In this document: piece after piece, positions 1 to 10,857 of the stretch
Layout of the letters: each line of letters begins with the position of its first letter
How positions within the stretch are numbered: position 1 is the first letter of the stretch
Source of the DNA: Phellopilus nigrolimitatus
Lineage: Eukaryota; Basidiomycota; Agaricomycetes; Hymenochaetales; Hymenochaetaceae
NCBI GenBank assembly: GCA_021029095.1
Contig: JAJOHG010000046.1
Location: 1-64,000, forward strand
Length of the DNA stretch: 64,000 nucleotides
Reading direction: 5' to 3'
Notes under the pieces: model-generated
The model's input: the letters and a program-made list of their open reading frames with translations, nothing else
Databases searched by the model: none
Told to the model about the DNA's origin: nothing
Translations under genes and position numbers: made by a program

Positions 1-1740
1 CGCGTTTGCAAGCGCGGGGTCCGTCGAGGCGGTTTCGATGTCCGGGTGGGTGAGCTCGTCAGGTTCATCAGGTGGAAGCGCAGAGCTTTCGCCTTCATGT
101 GTCAGAGCTGGGTCATCGACTACGTCGTCTTGCGTGATCTCCTTGTTTCTCGACGACCTGCGAGGGGCAACGGCAGTCGCATCCGGCTCTGCTTTCGACT
201 CCTTAGCCTTCTTCGCTCTCGGCTTGGGTTTGGGCTTCTCTTTAAAAAGCCCGACGATGCCGTCCGGACCAGTCAAACCAATTCTTTCCATCATCGCTTC
301 CCTTTCCTTGATTTTTCGAGGCGCTCAAGTTCGTATTCGGTGAGTTTCGGATCGCTACGCTCTTTTGTATTGTTTGCAGGCTTCTTCGCGACCCCGGGAG
401 GAGGTTTGACGGTTTCGGGGCCAACATCCTGCGGTCAATGCAAAGGAGGCCGACATCGTCTAAGTCAATGTCGTCGTCATCCCCTGGACTTCCTGTATCT
501 TCGGTGCGTGCCTCCCGTTCCTGGCCACTACTCGTCTCATCATCTAAGTTGAATCTCGGTGTCATAGAAAGCTCTTTGCGAACGGACTTGGCTACAATAA
601 ATTAATAATAATTTAATCAGTAAAGATAAGAATTAATTCTAATTCTCGTGTTTTGTCTACTTACGGATACATTTTGATGCCCAGGAGCACGCGACCTTCT
701 CTACTTGATAATGGAAGTCTGGGTGAAAGGTTTCGAAATCCTGCTTTTTTCGTCTGCAGTGACTCCGAAGCTACACCTGAACAGAAGGGTAAGTACCTGT
801 GCATTGAAATGATAGATATAATTTACTTGAAAGCCGCGAGATTCCCATCAGCTTTAGGCTCGGGTAGCGCGACAAAAAAAAACCCCTTCGCGCCCAATTG
901 ATCCTCAAGCTCCTTCCCGATGGTCTTCAACGTCGCACCGAGCACGTCAACTTTCCTGCCCCGCCTGGTGAGATTCGCAACATATTTGAGAAACGAACAC
1001 GTACTTTTGAATTGCGGCAGCCTTTTCGACGCGCTGTCGCTCTGCAATGACGAGGTCGCCTTCCTTCGTATCCTTGTCCTGCTCAGTGGTGGCGGGTTCT
1101 GGCATCGGCTCAACTACTTCACGGTTTTTGCGGGTAACGATTGACCAGATCTTTTAGCTCATCCGGTTCTGCCCAATATTGGTCGCGAAGCCATTGCCTC
1201 TTGTAAAACCCTTTGACGACAGGCTCGAGCGCATGCTCCCTGCATATCTGCGAGTGTTCGGCATAGTCGGCCTCGAACACTCGATTTTTGTCGTCGTTGT
1301 CCTTGATGTATAAGATGTTGTAGGCCTCAATATCTTGCAGCATTCGTTTCCTTGGCTTCTTCGTGCCGCCTCCGGTCAAGTTAAGGACTGGTGCCGACTG
1401 CGTGCAAGATCTATTCGGACGATTCTTGTTTTTGAACCAGTCACGAAGACGCTACGAACAGGAAAACACAAATAAATATCTCAAGGTAAGCATAATATGG
1501 TTTTTGCCTCACGTTCTGCAGTGCTGACTTCTTTTTTTGATGGATTTCCTGGGGGGTGCCCGAATTGACGGCGGCGCTGCTGAACTGCGCCGTTTCGACC
1601 GGCCAGCGTGAAATATACGCTTCGAACGTCTTTTCATGGAGCGCTTCGACTTCCGCGTTGCCTCCTTTCTTTGCCGCGTGGTAATTTTTAGCAAATACAT
1701 CCTCAAGGAACAGCTGCTGGGGCTCGGTCGCCCAAGTCAT
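1..1740 (-). CDS. Hypothetical transposon-associated protein, partial and possibly broken
   Basis: A multi-exon gene read on the minus strand and running off the left edge. The first recognisable exon starts at ATG 1740 (MTWATEPQQLFLEDVF), followed by a lysine-rich stretch. A plausible short intron leads into an exon with RLRDWFKNK and a basic GGGTKKPRKR patch (about 1460-1120). A third block near 1120-820 carries GATLKTIGKELEDQLG. This architecture (a WAT..Q start, then an RLRxWF motif) resembles uncharacterised Agaricomycete proteins that are often found beside transposons; that is from memory and no function is known to me. Near 1125-1140 the reading frame changes without a clear splice site, which suggests an indel and a decaying gene. 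Further N-terminal exons may lie above 1740. Exon limits are approximate. Confidence 0.42.
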
Positions 1741-2386
1741 GACTCTGCGTGTCTGCGCGCGCAGTGCTGAGCGTGTCGTGGAGTGGGGCAGGGGGCCGAA
1801 AAGTAAGTAACCCGTCACTCTTGGTTGCAAATATATTCTGCCGTGGGGTCTTTTTTACCAGGGCTCGCGTGGAATGTCCGGCGCGCTTTGCAGGTCCATT
1901 CCGCCCTAAATGTATTCGATATAGAACATATAGCGTGATTTGTGGTACCTCTTTCTACGACGCGTTCGAACGGAAGCATGTGGCGCGTCGCGTACGTCGC
2001 GTACATCGCATACGGTTTATTCGGCTGACCGGCTTGGCCCTGGTGACGGGTCACGATAACGCACCGCTGGTAGTTATAAGCTACCCCCAATGAAACTTTC
2101 TGATGCCCTGTTCTGATCTCCAACCACATCACTGTAAGTCCCCCTCCCTTTCGTCTCTTTTTCCCTCCCATCTGTGTGTCCCCTCTAGGGAGACTTTGCT
2201 CAACTACAACCAGCATGGCAAATGGAACGGGTCCGCTATGGTCGTATTTCAGTCCATTCCCATGTCTCCTTCCTCTCCCTCTCCCACTCCGCGTCTTTTT
2301 CCTTCTCATCTTCCCCGCCGCAAAAATGACTAACAAGTGTATTTCAGACGACTTGGTTTGAGATCCGTTCACCCCCGAAAAAAGAC
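1741..2386. other. Intergenic, divergent promoter region
   Basis: The stretch lies between the left minus-strand gene and the RNase H1 N-terminal-domain gene. It holds pyrimidine-rich tracts (about 2135-2310, CCCTCC and TCTCCC runs), as expected upstream of a basidiomycete start codon. The open frames here show no recognisable protein. Confidence 0.4.
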
Positions 2387-3085
2387 ATGGCGACGAATGG
2401 CGAAGACAAATACAACGAGAACAAGCGGGCTGCTGAGGCTCCAGAGCGCGACAACACCGAAATCGTCGAGCTCTTAGGTGCCGTCGTGCGCGTATTTTTG
2501 CTTCTCATCCTGGCTCTCTTGCGTCTGGCACAGCGCGGCGTGAGCACTGTCGTCGACAACGCCAACAATGGATCCTCCGGCAGTGGACCCAGCTTTTCCG
2601 ACCTCAGGACCTACCTCGGCGGCTCAGCATCTCAAGTTCTTGCGTCTGCTGGCGTGGCTGCTCCCGTCCCCGCCGGTGGCCACATGACCTCCGTTACGGT
2701 TGAAGGTGCGTCAGAGTCAGTGTCGGCTGCTCCATGCGCTGGTCCCAGTTCTGCAGGCCCGTACGCGTCTCAGAAAAAAGTGCGGTGGTACGTAATTACT
2801 GCTGGTCTCCGAACGGGCGTCTTCAGCGACTGGTGAGTCGCATCTACATATATTTTGAACTGTACTCATGTTACTTCAGGCTCGAGGCGGGGCGCTATGT
2901 TTCTGGTGTGACGGGCGCTATCTTCAAGGGCTATGACAGCGAGGAGGAAGCGGTCGACGCCTTCAACGAGGCTTTCCGTGCTGGCCACGTTCGCGTGGTC
3001 CCGGACGTCAACAATGTCCTAAACCGAGTGAGTTTTACCGTCGCCGCCGCCAAGTGCATAATTAACAACCATATATTAGAACTAG
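2387..3085 (+). CDS. Small protein with an RNase H1 N-terminal (viroplasmin-type) domain
   Basis: Three exons are proposed: 2387-2832, 2880-3027 and 3080-3085. They give 199 residues with phases that agree at every junction. The N-terminal half is charged, has a hydrophobic stretch near residues 30-47, and is followed by a low-complexity Gly/Ser/Ala linker. The C-terminal part (about residues 135-192) shows the features of the caulimovirus viroplasmin / RNase H1 N-terminal domain: KVRWYVITAGLRTGVFSDW, then VSGVTGAIFKGYDS and EEEAVDAFNEAF. In RNase H1 this small domain binds RNA-DNA hybrid or dsRNA. No catalytic RNase H domain follows, so the protein is probably a nucleic-acid-binding product rather than a nuclease. 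Stand-alone copies are frequent in Agaricomycetes, often near transposons. The last exon (one codon plus stop) is the least certain part. Confidence 0.68.
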
Positions 3086-3298
3086 ACGGCTACAAGTGGG
3101 AGAGATATACGAGCAGCATGAGCAGAAGGTGGATAGGGTTAGCGCAGTATGGGCGATTTGGCGGGTTCATGTAGGGATGAGTGGGGATGCGGAGCGTGTT
3201 TTTTTTCCTTTGCTTAGAAAGAGTGTGTGCCGTAGTTGCATAGTAAACAATGTATGTCTGCGCGGCAACTACATAGCGACGTGCTACTTGTCTATATC

Positions 3299-3530
3299 AT
3301 GGATTGCATCTGCTCGAAGTTCTTCATGCTGTCATCTGAGCGCAACGCCTTCGAACTCGAGGAGCCGATCGCTATCCGTCCAACCTCTGAGACGGCAATG
3401 TACTCTTATATGTGCCTGCGTACATTTCTCGTTGGCTCAAGTCGATAAATCTGCGCGAAGCGGCGATCTTTCCCTCAAGCTAAATCAACGGAACAGCATT
3501 TGAATTAGACGATCAAGAATCCACATACAG
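3299..3530 (+). pseudogene. Prolyl-tRNA synthetase fragment, broken
   Basis: The plus strand encodes AFELEEPIAIRPTSETAMY, which closely fits the class II prolyl-tRNA synthetase segment around the substrate-binding TSE residues. About 90 bp downstream, in another frame, comes DLSLKLNQRNSI, which matches the next conserved ProRS segment (DLPLKLNQWNS). An in-frame stop follows directly, and the rest of the synthetase catalytic core is absent. The fragment cannot make an active enzyme. It straddles the left boundary of the large inverted repeat, and part of it is copied in reverse orientation in the right arm (about 4580-4746). Family assignment rests on motif recall; the break is seen directly. 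Confidence 0.72.
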
Positions 3531-3896
3531 GTATGTGCTTCTTCTTCTTCTTCTTCCTTTTCTCCTTACTACGGAGGACACATACGAAGCCAACATCGAA
3601 TTACGGCAGGTCTCCTTGACCTTTACCGCCGAGTATACAAATGTGGGCAAAAAGTTTAATCATCCCGGCTCGCAAGTTGAGCGGGTTGTGGCTTGTGCCA
3701 TGATCTTCGCTGACACTACTCCAAGATTTATATAAACTAGTGTATTTGCGTGGGGCGTCTGATATTTTATACAGTGCATGTTTATAGTATAATACATCCG
3801 AATAAAAAAAATTGCAACGATTGAGCAACTGTGCGGCTGTCTGTAATCAAAACGGTCATCATTTGAGCGACTTACAGACAAAATTACTGATTGGTT
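3366..3896. repeat. Left arm of a 531 bp near-perfect inverted repeat
   Basis: This arm reads from CGATCGCTATCCGTCC to ACTGATTGGTT and is the reverse complement of 4216-4746 over 531 bp. One difference was seen in the compared parts: an AAC codon near 3594 against AAA in the mirrored copy. It contains the 3' part of the ProRS fragment, a CTT-rich tract at 3538-3560 and a short open frame of unknown nature. With a 319 bp spacer, a transcript through both arms would fold into a long hairpin. Confidence 0.93.
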
Positions 3897-4215
3897 ATTT
3901 GGCTAAGCTATATACAACGTAATTACTACCTAGAGAATGATATACTACATGGACCCCTCCATATGCAAAAGAGACGAGCAGATTCCGCTCAGTGGTTCGA
4001 GTCGTAGAAAGAAAAAAGTGAAAACCGACTCGTGAAAGCATTGAATAGAATGGAAAATCCTTCGCTCAACATGTCTTTCCAACCCCAAACACAACCTCCT
4101 CTGATAACCACCTCTCACCCACCGAAATAAATGCGGATTCGCGCTCATATATGCTTCATTATGTACCATTATAAATATTAGATTTTTTGAATCACAGGAA
4201 AAATCGTAATTCAAC
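3897..4215. other. Spacer (loop) of the inverted repeat
   Basis: These 319 AT-rich bases separate the two arms. No recognisable gene, terminal repeat or transposase fragment is seen. A 90-codon minus-strand frame overlaps it but resembles nothing known to me. Confidence 0.7.
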
Positions 4216-4746
4216 AACCAATCAGTAATTTTGTCTGTAAGTCGCTCAAATGATGACCGTTTTGATTACAGACAGCCGCACAGTTGCTCAATCGTTGCAA
4301 TTTTTTTTATTCGGATGTATTATACTATAAACATGCACTGTATAAAATATCAGACGCCCCACGCAAATACACTAGTTTATATAAATCTTGGAGTAGTGTC
4401 AGCGAAGATCATGGCACAAGCCACAACCCGCTCAACTTGCGAGCCGGGATGATTAAACTTTTTGCCCACATTTGTATACTCGGCGGTAAAGGTCAAGGAG
4501 ACCTGCCGTAATTCGATTTTGGCTTCGTATGTGTCCTCCGTAGTAAGGAGAAAAGGAAGAAGAAGAAGAAGAAGCACATACCTGTATGTGGATTCTTGAT
4601 CGTCTAATTCAAATGCTGTTCCGTTGATTTAGCTTGAGGGAAAGATCGCCGCTTCGCGCAGATTTATCGACTTGAGCCAACGAGAAATGTACGCAGGCAC
4701 ATATAAGAGTACATTGCCGTCTCAGAGGTTGGACGGATAGCGATCG
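4216..4746. repeat. Right arm of the 531 bp inverted repeat
   Basis: This is the mirror copy of 3366-3896, ending at GGACGGATAGCGATCG. The ProRS homology stops exactly at the arm boundary here. On the left side it continues outward, so the right arm looks like the derived copy of an inverted duplication. The KDZ transposase start codon lies 126 bp beyond this arm. Confidence 0.93.
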
Positions 4747-4871
4747 CCACATGGTCGCCGAATTAAGAAAGATGACACTAAATAGGAAACAGCGTGCCAG
4801 CAGACGACTCGAAGTTTTTCTCTGCTCTCCATCATCCTCATCCACCATCCTCCCTGCGGACGCGACACCTT

Positions 4872-7800
4872 ATGAGCAAGAGAAAAAAAGCGAACAGCGC
4901 GAGCAATTCGTCGCGCGTGAAGATCGTGCGCATCCAGGACTCGGACTCAGATTCTGGCGGCATCCCACTTCGCGACGTCCAAGGGCCATCGACAGTGTCC
5001 ACCGCCGCTCGCGTCGTGCACGTTCGCGATCTGCAATCCGGATACATAGGATTCCGGACCACGTACTTCGACGACATCATAGAAGCCGATCCACCGCAGC
5101 AGTCTAGGCTGATCACCAGCGATCGTTGCGGTGACGAGGATCTCGCAGGCCGTTTTGGCAACACTCCATTCGAAGACCTACCGGAGCAGCTGGACAACAA
5201 CAATGGCGAAGCGAACCTGCAGAAGAAAACAACTGAGAAGGAAAGCAAGAGACGCAGGGTAAGTAAATTAAAATCCATCCTTTATTTATGATTGGCTTAC
5301 ATTATTATAGGCTAAAATACTACTTGAATGGCTCCCCCTCCGCTCAAATTATATCGACGAACTCGTCAGGCACGATGGGCGCGCATCAAATGCCTCATGC
5401 CACGTGTGCTCGAGCGCTGACGCGCCGTGGAGATGTGTAGATTGCTATGGGTCACCTTCTACTTGCCAGACGTGTCTTGTGGACTCGCACAAGCGCTTGC
5501 CGCTGCATCGCATCGAAGTGAGTATAAATATTAATTACAACTAATGCTTACAGTAAAGCCGACTAATTTATTTGTAGAAATGGAATAGAATATTTTGGGA
5601 GAAAACCACGCTTCGCTCACTCGGGTTCCAGGTCCACTTAGGTCACGCCGGGGAGCCGTGCGCATCGCCGGGGCCTCAGCAGTACTTAGTTGTGTACCAC
5701 GTGAACGGGTTCCACCTCATCAACATCATTTACTGCGGGTGCAGTACGTCTCCTGGGAGCTGGCAAAAGCGAAATCAACTCATGCGCGTCCGGTGGTACC
5801 CTGCAACGTCAAAAGATCCGGGAACGGCATTTACGTTCGCGATGCTTGACCAGTTCCACGAGCTGACACTCCAAGGGAAGCTTTCGGCACACGACTACTA
5901 CCAAGGACTCGCGCACATGAGCGACGGGTCAGGAGTCCGTAATTTGCCGGTGAGTAATGATAGTTTAATATTTATTTAATATTTATTTAATATTTATTTA
6001 ATGTATTCTATTTAATTCAGAAACGCTACGATGAATTTCTGCGCTCCGCGCGCTGCTATCGACACCTCGTCCTCGCGAAACGCTCAGGACGAGCGCACGA
6101 CCCTGTCGGCATTGATGACACAAAAAATGGACAACTCGCTTTGGACTGTCCCGCGTGTCCTCATCCGGGAAAAAATCTGCCAGATGGCTGGGAAAAATCA
6201 CCTACGTTGTAAGCAGGTTTGTGCGCTGTGCGGCTGGGCAATAGCTAACATATGTATGTATTAGATGGATCTACATGCTTGTGCTCGCGATTGACGCGAA
6301 CTTTCGCTTGAAGTCGAAAGATCGCGGTGTAAGCAATGATCCGCCGCTTGGACCAGGCTGGGCATATCTTGTCGATCCTATACCATACCACGAGCAACTC
6401 CGCGTGCAGTATGCGAAGGACATACATAAAGTAGAGGTGCGTCTTTGACTCTTCGCTCGCGCTCAATTCGTTCTATTCCCTTATACTAATTCATTAAATT
6501 CCCATAGCGCGGTACATGTGAATCGACCTTTCAAGCGATGGAAAAAGCAACGACGCGACTGAACGATGGATATTTGGTTACTGGTGTCGGTGCGGTCATC
6601 TGCGCTCGAAGCGGCATGGTAAGAAAGAATGGCGTCGGGGATCTTCAGAAAGGAGAGAGGTACACTCGCGAAATCGTCTTTTTTTTGTTTGCCTTCGAGT
6701 GAACTGAATTCATGTAAGGTATATTAATATGGATTATATCTTCCTCTCGAGCATCGTCGGCGCTCTCGTTACGCTCATGCTGGTCACGTACGACATCGCC
6801 TGTCAATGGAGCAAAAAACTTACGGCACGCGTCCGCGAATATCCCCTCCACCTGCAGGCCGCGTTTTTTTATACGATTATTCACGTCGCCGTTCCCAAAT
6901 TCCACCTCAAGGGGCATGGTGAGTCCTGTCAAAGCCCATACTCCCTAAATTTCCTGCGACATTCGGCTCGGACGGACGGTGAAGGAATTGAGCGAGGCTG
7001 GTCACACATTAATCCTATAGCTATGGCCACGCGAGAGATGGGGCCTGGGTTTCGACACGACACTATTGACGATCACTGGTCTGCGTGGAACTGGCGTAAG
7101 GTCATCGGCTTAGGTGCGTAAGCTATTGGTTTCCTTCCATCCCCATTTGCACGTTGCTATCTATCCTCGCATCGTCCATTTCTTCTTACCTCCATCCGCC
7201 TGCCTCTCGGAATACTATCGCCTTTGCTAACTACATGTATATCTAGGTACTATCTTGTCGCGAAAGCTGATTGAGGCCGAACAGATGCATACAAAGCATC
7301 AAGCAAAGTTCGAGGAGCTGTCGGCGACATTTGAGCCGGCTGTTGTAGCGGAGTGGGGTGCAATGGTTGATATTTGGCAGAGCGACCCGCTCCACGCGCC
7401 GGATCCTTACGCTGACCCTGATACGCGTGAGTCCATTATTATTTCAACTGCTCGTGTACATTACTGAATAGTACGAAAAGATGTCTCACTTGCTGACTTA
7501 CGGAAAGAACTGGCGAAAGAAGAGGAAGTCGCGCTCGCTGAAGGAGCGCCTACCATCGACGACTTGACAGCGAGCAGCTTCTTAGTAAAGGGACTCGAGC
7601 ACGAAGAGCTTCGGTATGTAGTGTTTTATTATTGTTATTACTTTAAATTACTCTAAGACTAATATTATTAATAGGCGCTCGTTCGCGGCTCTTGTCGCCG
7701 CGAAGAAAGCAAAACCTCATACGATACAGACTGCAGTGCTACAAGAGAGAAAGACGGCCCTGCTCAGCAAGATCAAGAAGTGGCGAAAGGCTCAACTAGT

Positions 7801-9078
7801 TTTTATGCCCTGCGCCGCGATACAAGTCGCGCAGGCCGAAGAAGAAATGACCGCCGCCGCTTCCGATCCTGCAAATGCGACGAACACCCCGTCCTCGGAA
7901 CAGCGGCTCCTACTTGACGTCCCCCCACTTTGCCTGCCCTCTGAGCTCGCCGACAACCTGAAGTCTGCGCTGCCGGCGCGCCTCAAGCTGCTCGAAAAGG
8001 AAACGCGTCTCCGCCTTGCTCAGGCGGAGGACAGTCTTGCTGAGCTTCGTCGTCTCCTTCGTCTCAAATCTTCCTCGCTAACGTTTAAAAAAATAAATAA
8101 CGTGGGTCAGCGTGAAAACACGCGCGCCCGCTCTGTTATTGTCCAGTTCTCAAGTAAGATCGCGTTGACCGCCGAGCGCTATCGCGCCGCTCGCGCCGCT
8201 TTGAAGAGGCTCAATCCCAACGGAGATTGGACCAGCCGCCTGCAGCCTCTCCTCGTCAAAGATGTGCGGGGTATCGACGAGGATGAAGATGGCGGCAAAA
8301 AAAAATCAAAGAACCAGAGTGAGGGTAGACGGGAAATCTCGTGGATATGGACTCGAATACGAAGCGGGGAAGGGGGAGATGCAGAAATAGATGCTGGTAC
8401 GTACATATCCGTGCCACCCTGTCTACTCTATTGACTATATGGTTAGGCATCCGAGTCGAATGGGCTAAAGCGCAAGCGCGCGCTGAACGTTGGCAAGAAG
8501 AAATCACGCTCGTCCTCGAGGAAATGCGCCGAACACTAACATACTGTGATTGGAAGGCGGCCTGGTGGCGTGATCAGGCCGGTCTGCGAAATGTCTCGGA
8601 GGACCCCACGCATGCCCAAGAGCAAGTGGCTAGCGGCCTACGAGCCTACGCGGAGAAGCAAGCGCACACATGGGAGGCGATCGGGGTGTCGTTCGCGGAA
8701 AAGTGGTACAGGACTGTGTCGGCACATGGACATGCGATTGAGTGGCCCGAGCGCTATCGCATCGCGGGTCAAGCTGCTCGTTCGACCGTGGCTGGGAAGA
8801 GAAGGCGAACCACTCTCGCGCTGGCTCGGATGCGTATCGACAATGCTGAACTGGGGGGGGGGGATTTTTGCGAGGATCCGGCTATAATGAGTGAGCTGGC
8901 AGGTGCAACAGAAGAGGAGGAGCAGATGGTGGGGGCCGCGGATGCGAGCACCAGAGAAGATACTGACGGCGCAGTCGTAGATGGTGGAGAAAGTGTCTTC
9001 ATTGACGCAGGCGAGGATGATTTCGGAGCGGTCGATTCCTCGGCCTCGGACTTTGAAGACTTTGACATTAATTTATGA
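4872..9078 (+). CDS. KDZ-superfamily transposase with CxC2 cysteine cluster, apparently intact
   Basis: Eleven exons with consistent phases are read: 4872-5258, 5311-5517, 5578-5949, 6021-6208, 6265-6436, 6508-6659, 6719-7113, 7247-7426, 7472-7613, 7675-8396 and 8447-9078. They give about 1,182 residues without an internal stop. The start MSKRKKANS is typical of the family; an upstream in-frame ATG at 4794 is less likely. A CxC2-type zinc cluster lies at about residues 159-196 (CHVC, RCVDC, TCQTC, then DSHKRLPLH). The KDZ core follows: DANFRLK near 394, YDIACQW near 518 and DGEGIERGW near 582, holding candidate acidic catalytic residues, then MATREMGPGFRHDT. The C-terminal third is helical and charged, with SEGRREISWIW and an acidic tail. 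KDZ enzymes mobilise large cut-and-paste DNA transposons. The terminal repeats of this copy were not located, so mobility is unproven. Confidence 0.93.
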
Positions 9079-10340
9079 ATACAGATTATTTAGTTATTAT
9101 CAGTTGCATATTAACATTAGTTACTAGCGTACACATAGTATTAAGTGCATTCTTGACGGGCCAAGTGGCTCGAAAAAAAACTGCGCTCGAAATCAACATC
9201 TTACCTGTAAAAAAAAGCTATTCGGACTTGGAGAAAAATAACCATTGGTTTGCTAATCATTCCCAATATGGAAGAGATGACACGTCAGTGTCGTGTCTTT
9301 CCGCCACTGTTGTCGTCGACTGGCCTCCTAATTCACATTCCACGGACGGCTCGGAAGCGCACGCGGCCGCGCTCGCATTGTCCGCTACTCTGTTTCTTTC
9401 CACACGGAGGCGCCCGCCGTCGCACTCGCAAGGCCAGCCGCCCTCGACCATTGGGAAGCGCACGCGCCCACGCTCACATTGTCCGCTACTCTGTTTCTGT
9501 CCGCTACTCTGTTTCTTTCCACACACGGAGGCGCACGCTGTCGCGCTCGGGCCAGCTGCTCTCGACCATTGGGAAGCGCACGCGGCCGCGCTCGCAAGGC
9601 TCGCTACTCTGTTTCTTTCCACACGGAAGCGCACACCGTCGCGCATCTTGCCACAGCCGCAGATGCCGTGCTCGACACACGAGTCGTCCGTGCGGCTCAT
9701 CTGTACGTGTGCCGCAGCATGCTGCTCAACCCGAAGGCAAACAGAGAGAAAGGACGCTCGACACGCGAGGTTACGAACAAAGGGGGATTGGCGGGGTGGT
9801 GGATAGGATGTATGTCACAATATTGCGGTCGAGCGTGCATGTGCAACGCGGTGGCGGGCACTCTGCACGAGATGGACACGCGCTGCCGCACGGGGGAGCA
9901 TTTTGTGCAGGAGCGCGCTGCGTGGGACTGCCCCGCGGATGCAGCGCGCGGCGTCGTCGAGAGCCTCACGCTCTCACCGCCCGCGCCCGCGCCGACAATT
10001 GACGCGGCGCGCATGTTCTGCAGGGTTCTGCTAATAATAATAATAATTTATAATGTCCATTCCCTGCATAATACAAAAAATTGAATGATAGAAGTAAAAA
10101 CTGTGATGAGTAGAAAAAGCGGCGGGTGCGGCATCGGGATGATGAGTAAGATTTTTAGTGTCGGGGGCGGCGCGAGGAGTAGGCGGGGCGCGCCGAGCGG
10201 CGAAGTGCAATCCCTAAAAAAAATAGCCCGCTTTACTGTACATAATATAAGTAATGCTAATTATCGTGCTGGGTAAAACCGAGCAGGAGTGGGCAAAAAA
10301 AAACCCATATTGGGAAAAGAGCACGCGGCGGGTCGTACTG
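9079..10340. other. Non-coding 3' flank of the KDZ gene with GC-rich repeats
   Basis: No protein is supported. The stretch holds the tandem repeats listed separately, a TAA/AAT microsatellite near 10030-10050 and several poly-A tracts. It may be the 3' terminal region of the KDZ transposon, but no terminal inverted repeat was found. Long open frames at 9250-10080 arise from repeated GC-rich sequence. Confidence 0.5.
9345..9650. repeat. GC-rich imperfect tandem repeat
   Basis: About two and a half units of roughly 115-130 bp are present. Each holds GGAAGCGCACGCG, CGCTACTCTGTTTCTTTCC and CACACGGAGGCGC, and CTCGACCATTGGGAAGCG occurs between units. One unit contains a local duplication of CCGCTACTCTGTTTCT. 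Units differ by substitutions and small indels. They sit just downstream of the KDZ transposase, where subterminal repeats of such elements can occur. Confidence 0.7.
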
Positions 10341-10520
10341 TAGAATGCCTGCCGCTTTTAGCTTAGTCTAGGGTGTGCCGGGGTGCCGAGGCTGCCTGCC
10401 GGAAGCCTGCCAGTGGCCCCAGAATGCCTGCCAGGGCAGACTTAAACTACCGCGGTAGTGTTAACCGGGCATGCCTGGTAATTACCATGCCAGGTAAACC
10501 CAGATTGGTTGGTACGGCTC
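10341..10520. repeat. ATGCCTGCC-rich palindromic segment
   Basis: Short motifs related to ATGCCTGCC recur (near 10345, 10395 and 10425). Two palindromes follow: ACTACCGCGGTAGT, and CCTGGTAATTACCATGCCAGG around 10475-10500. This is probably the end or subterminal part of a mobile element. The type cannot be named. Confidence 0.45.
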
Positions 10521-10529
10521 CCCACGCGC

Positions 10530-10788
10530 CGTTCTCGACGCCGAGTTTACCAACGTCGCGACCTCAGAAATTTTCCGCCGCCTCCGCGTGCTCGAGGAAT
10601 ATGCCGGCCTTCGCATCCCGGGTCCCTCTATCCTCGGGGTCTCCATACTCGACGACAATCACGACGAGGACGATTACGACGACTCCCTCGACGAGGATGA
10701 CACCGACGTGGAAGCCACACCCGCTCCTACCCCTCCCCGCGACCCCGCGCCTGCCAACAGCGACCACATTACCATCGACCTCGAATAA
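10530..10788 (+). pseudogene. C-terminal tail of a retroelement-like protein
   Basis: An open frame ends at 10788 with the preceding text DAEFTNVATSEIFRRLRVLE, EYAGLRIPGPSILG, a strongly acidic stretch (about 10650-10700) and a Pro-rich end. Seventy bases later comes a purine-rich tract (CAGGGGGAGG) followed by TGTACC, the arrangement of a polypurine tract before a 3' LTR. The natural reading is the 3' coding end of an LTR element whose upstream part has been lost. The protein family is not recognised. Confidence 0.4.
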
Positions 10789-10857
10789 ATCACGCACCCT
10801 CGTCTCGCCCGCACGGCAGTGACCAAGGATGGTCACTATTTCAAAGTCAGGGGGAGG

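Noticed and set aside
1815..2372. 185-codon minus-strand frame as a gene
   Set aside because: It is basic and low in complexity, spans pyrimidine-rich promoter-like DNA, and has no recognisable domain.
3535..4577. Mirrored short open frames inside the inverted repeat as genes
   Set aside because: They are the same sequence read on opposite strands, begin within CTT microsatellite or AT-rich DNA, and resemble no protein family apart from the ProRS scrap.
3366..4746. Inverted repeat as terminal repeats of a small transposon
   Set aside because: The outer boundary shows no target-site duplication, and the ProRS homology continues across the left edge, which fits a local inverted duplication better.
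9075..10084. Long overlapping open frames (about 200-250 codons)
   Set aside because: They run through GC-rich tandem repeats in several frames at once, with repeated biased residues and no conserved motif.
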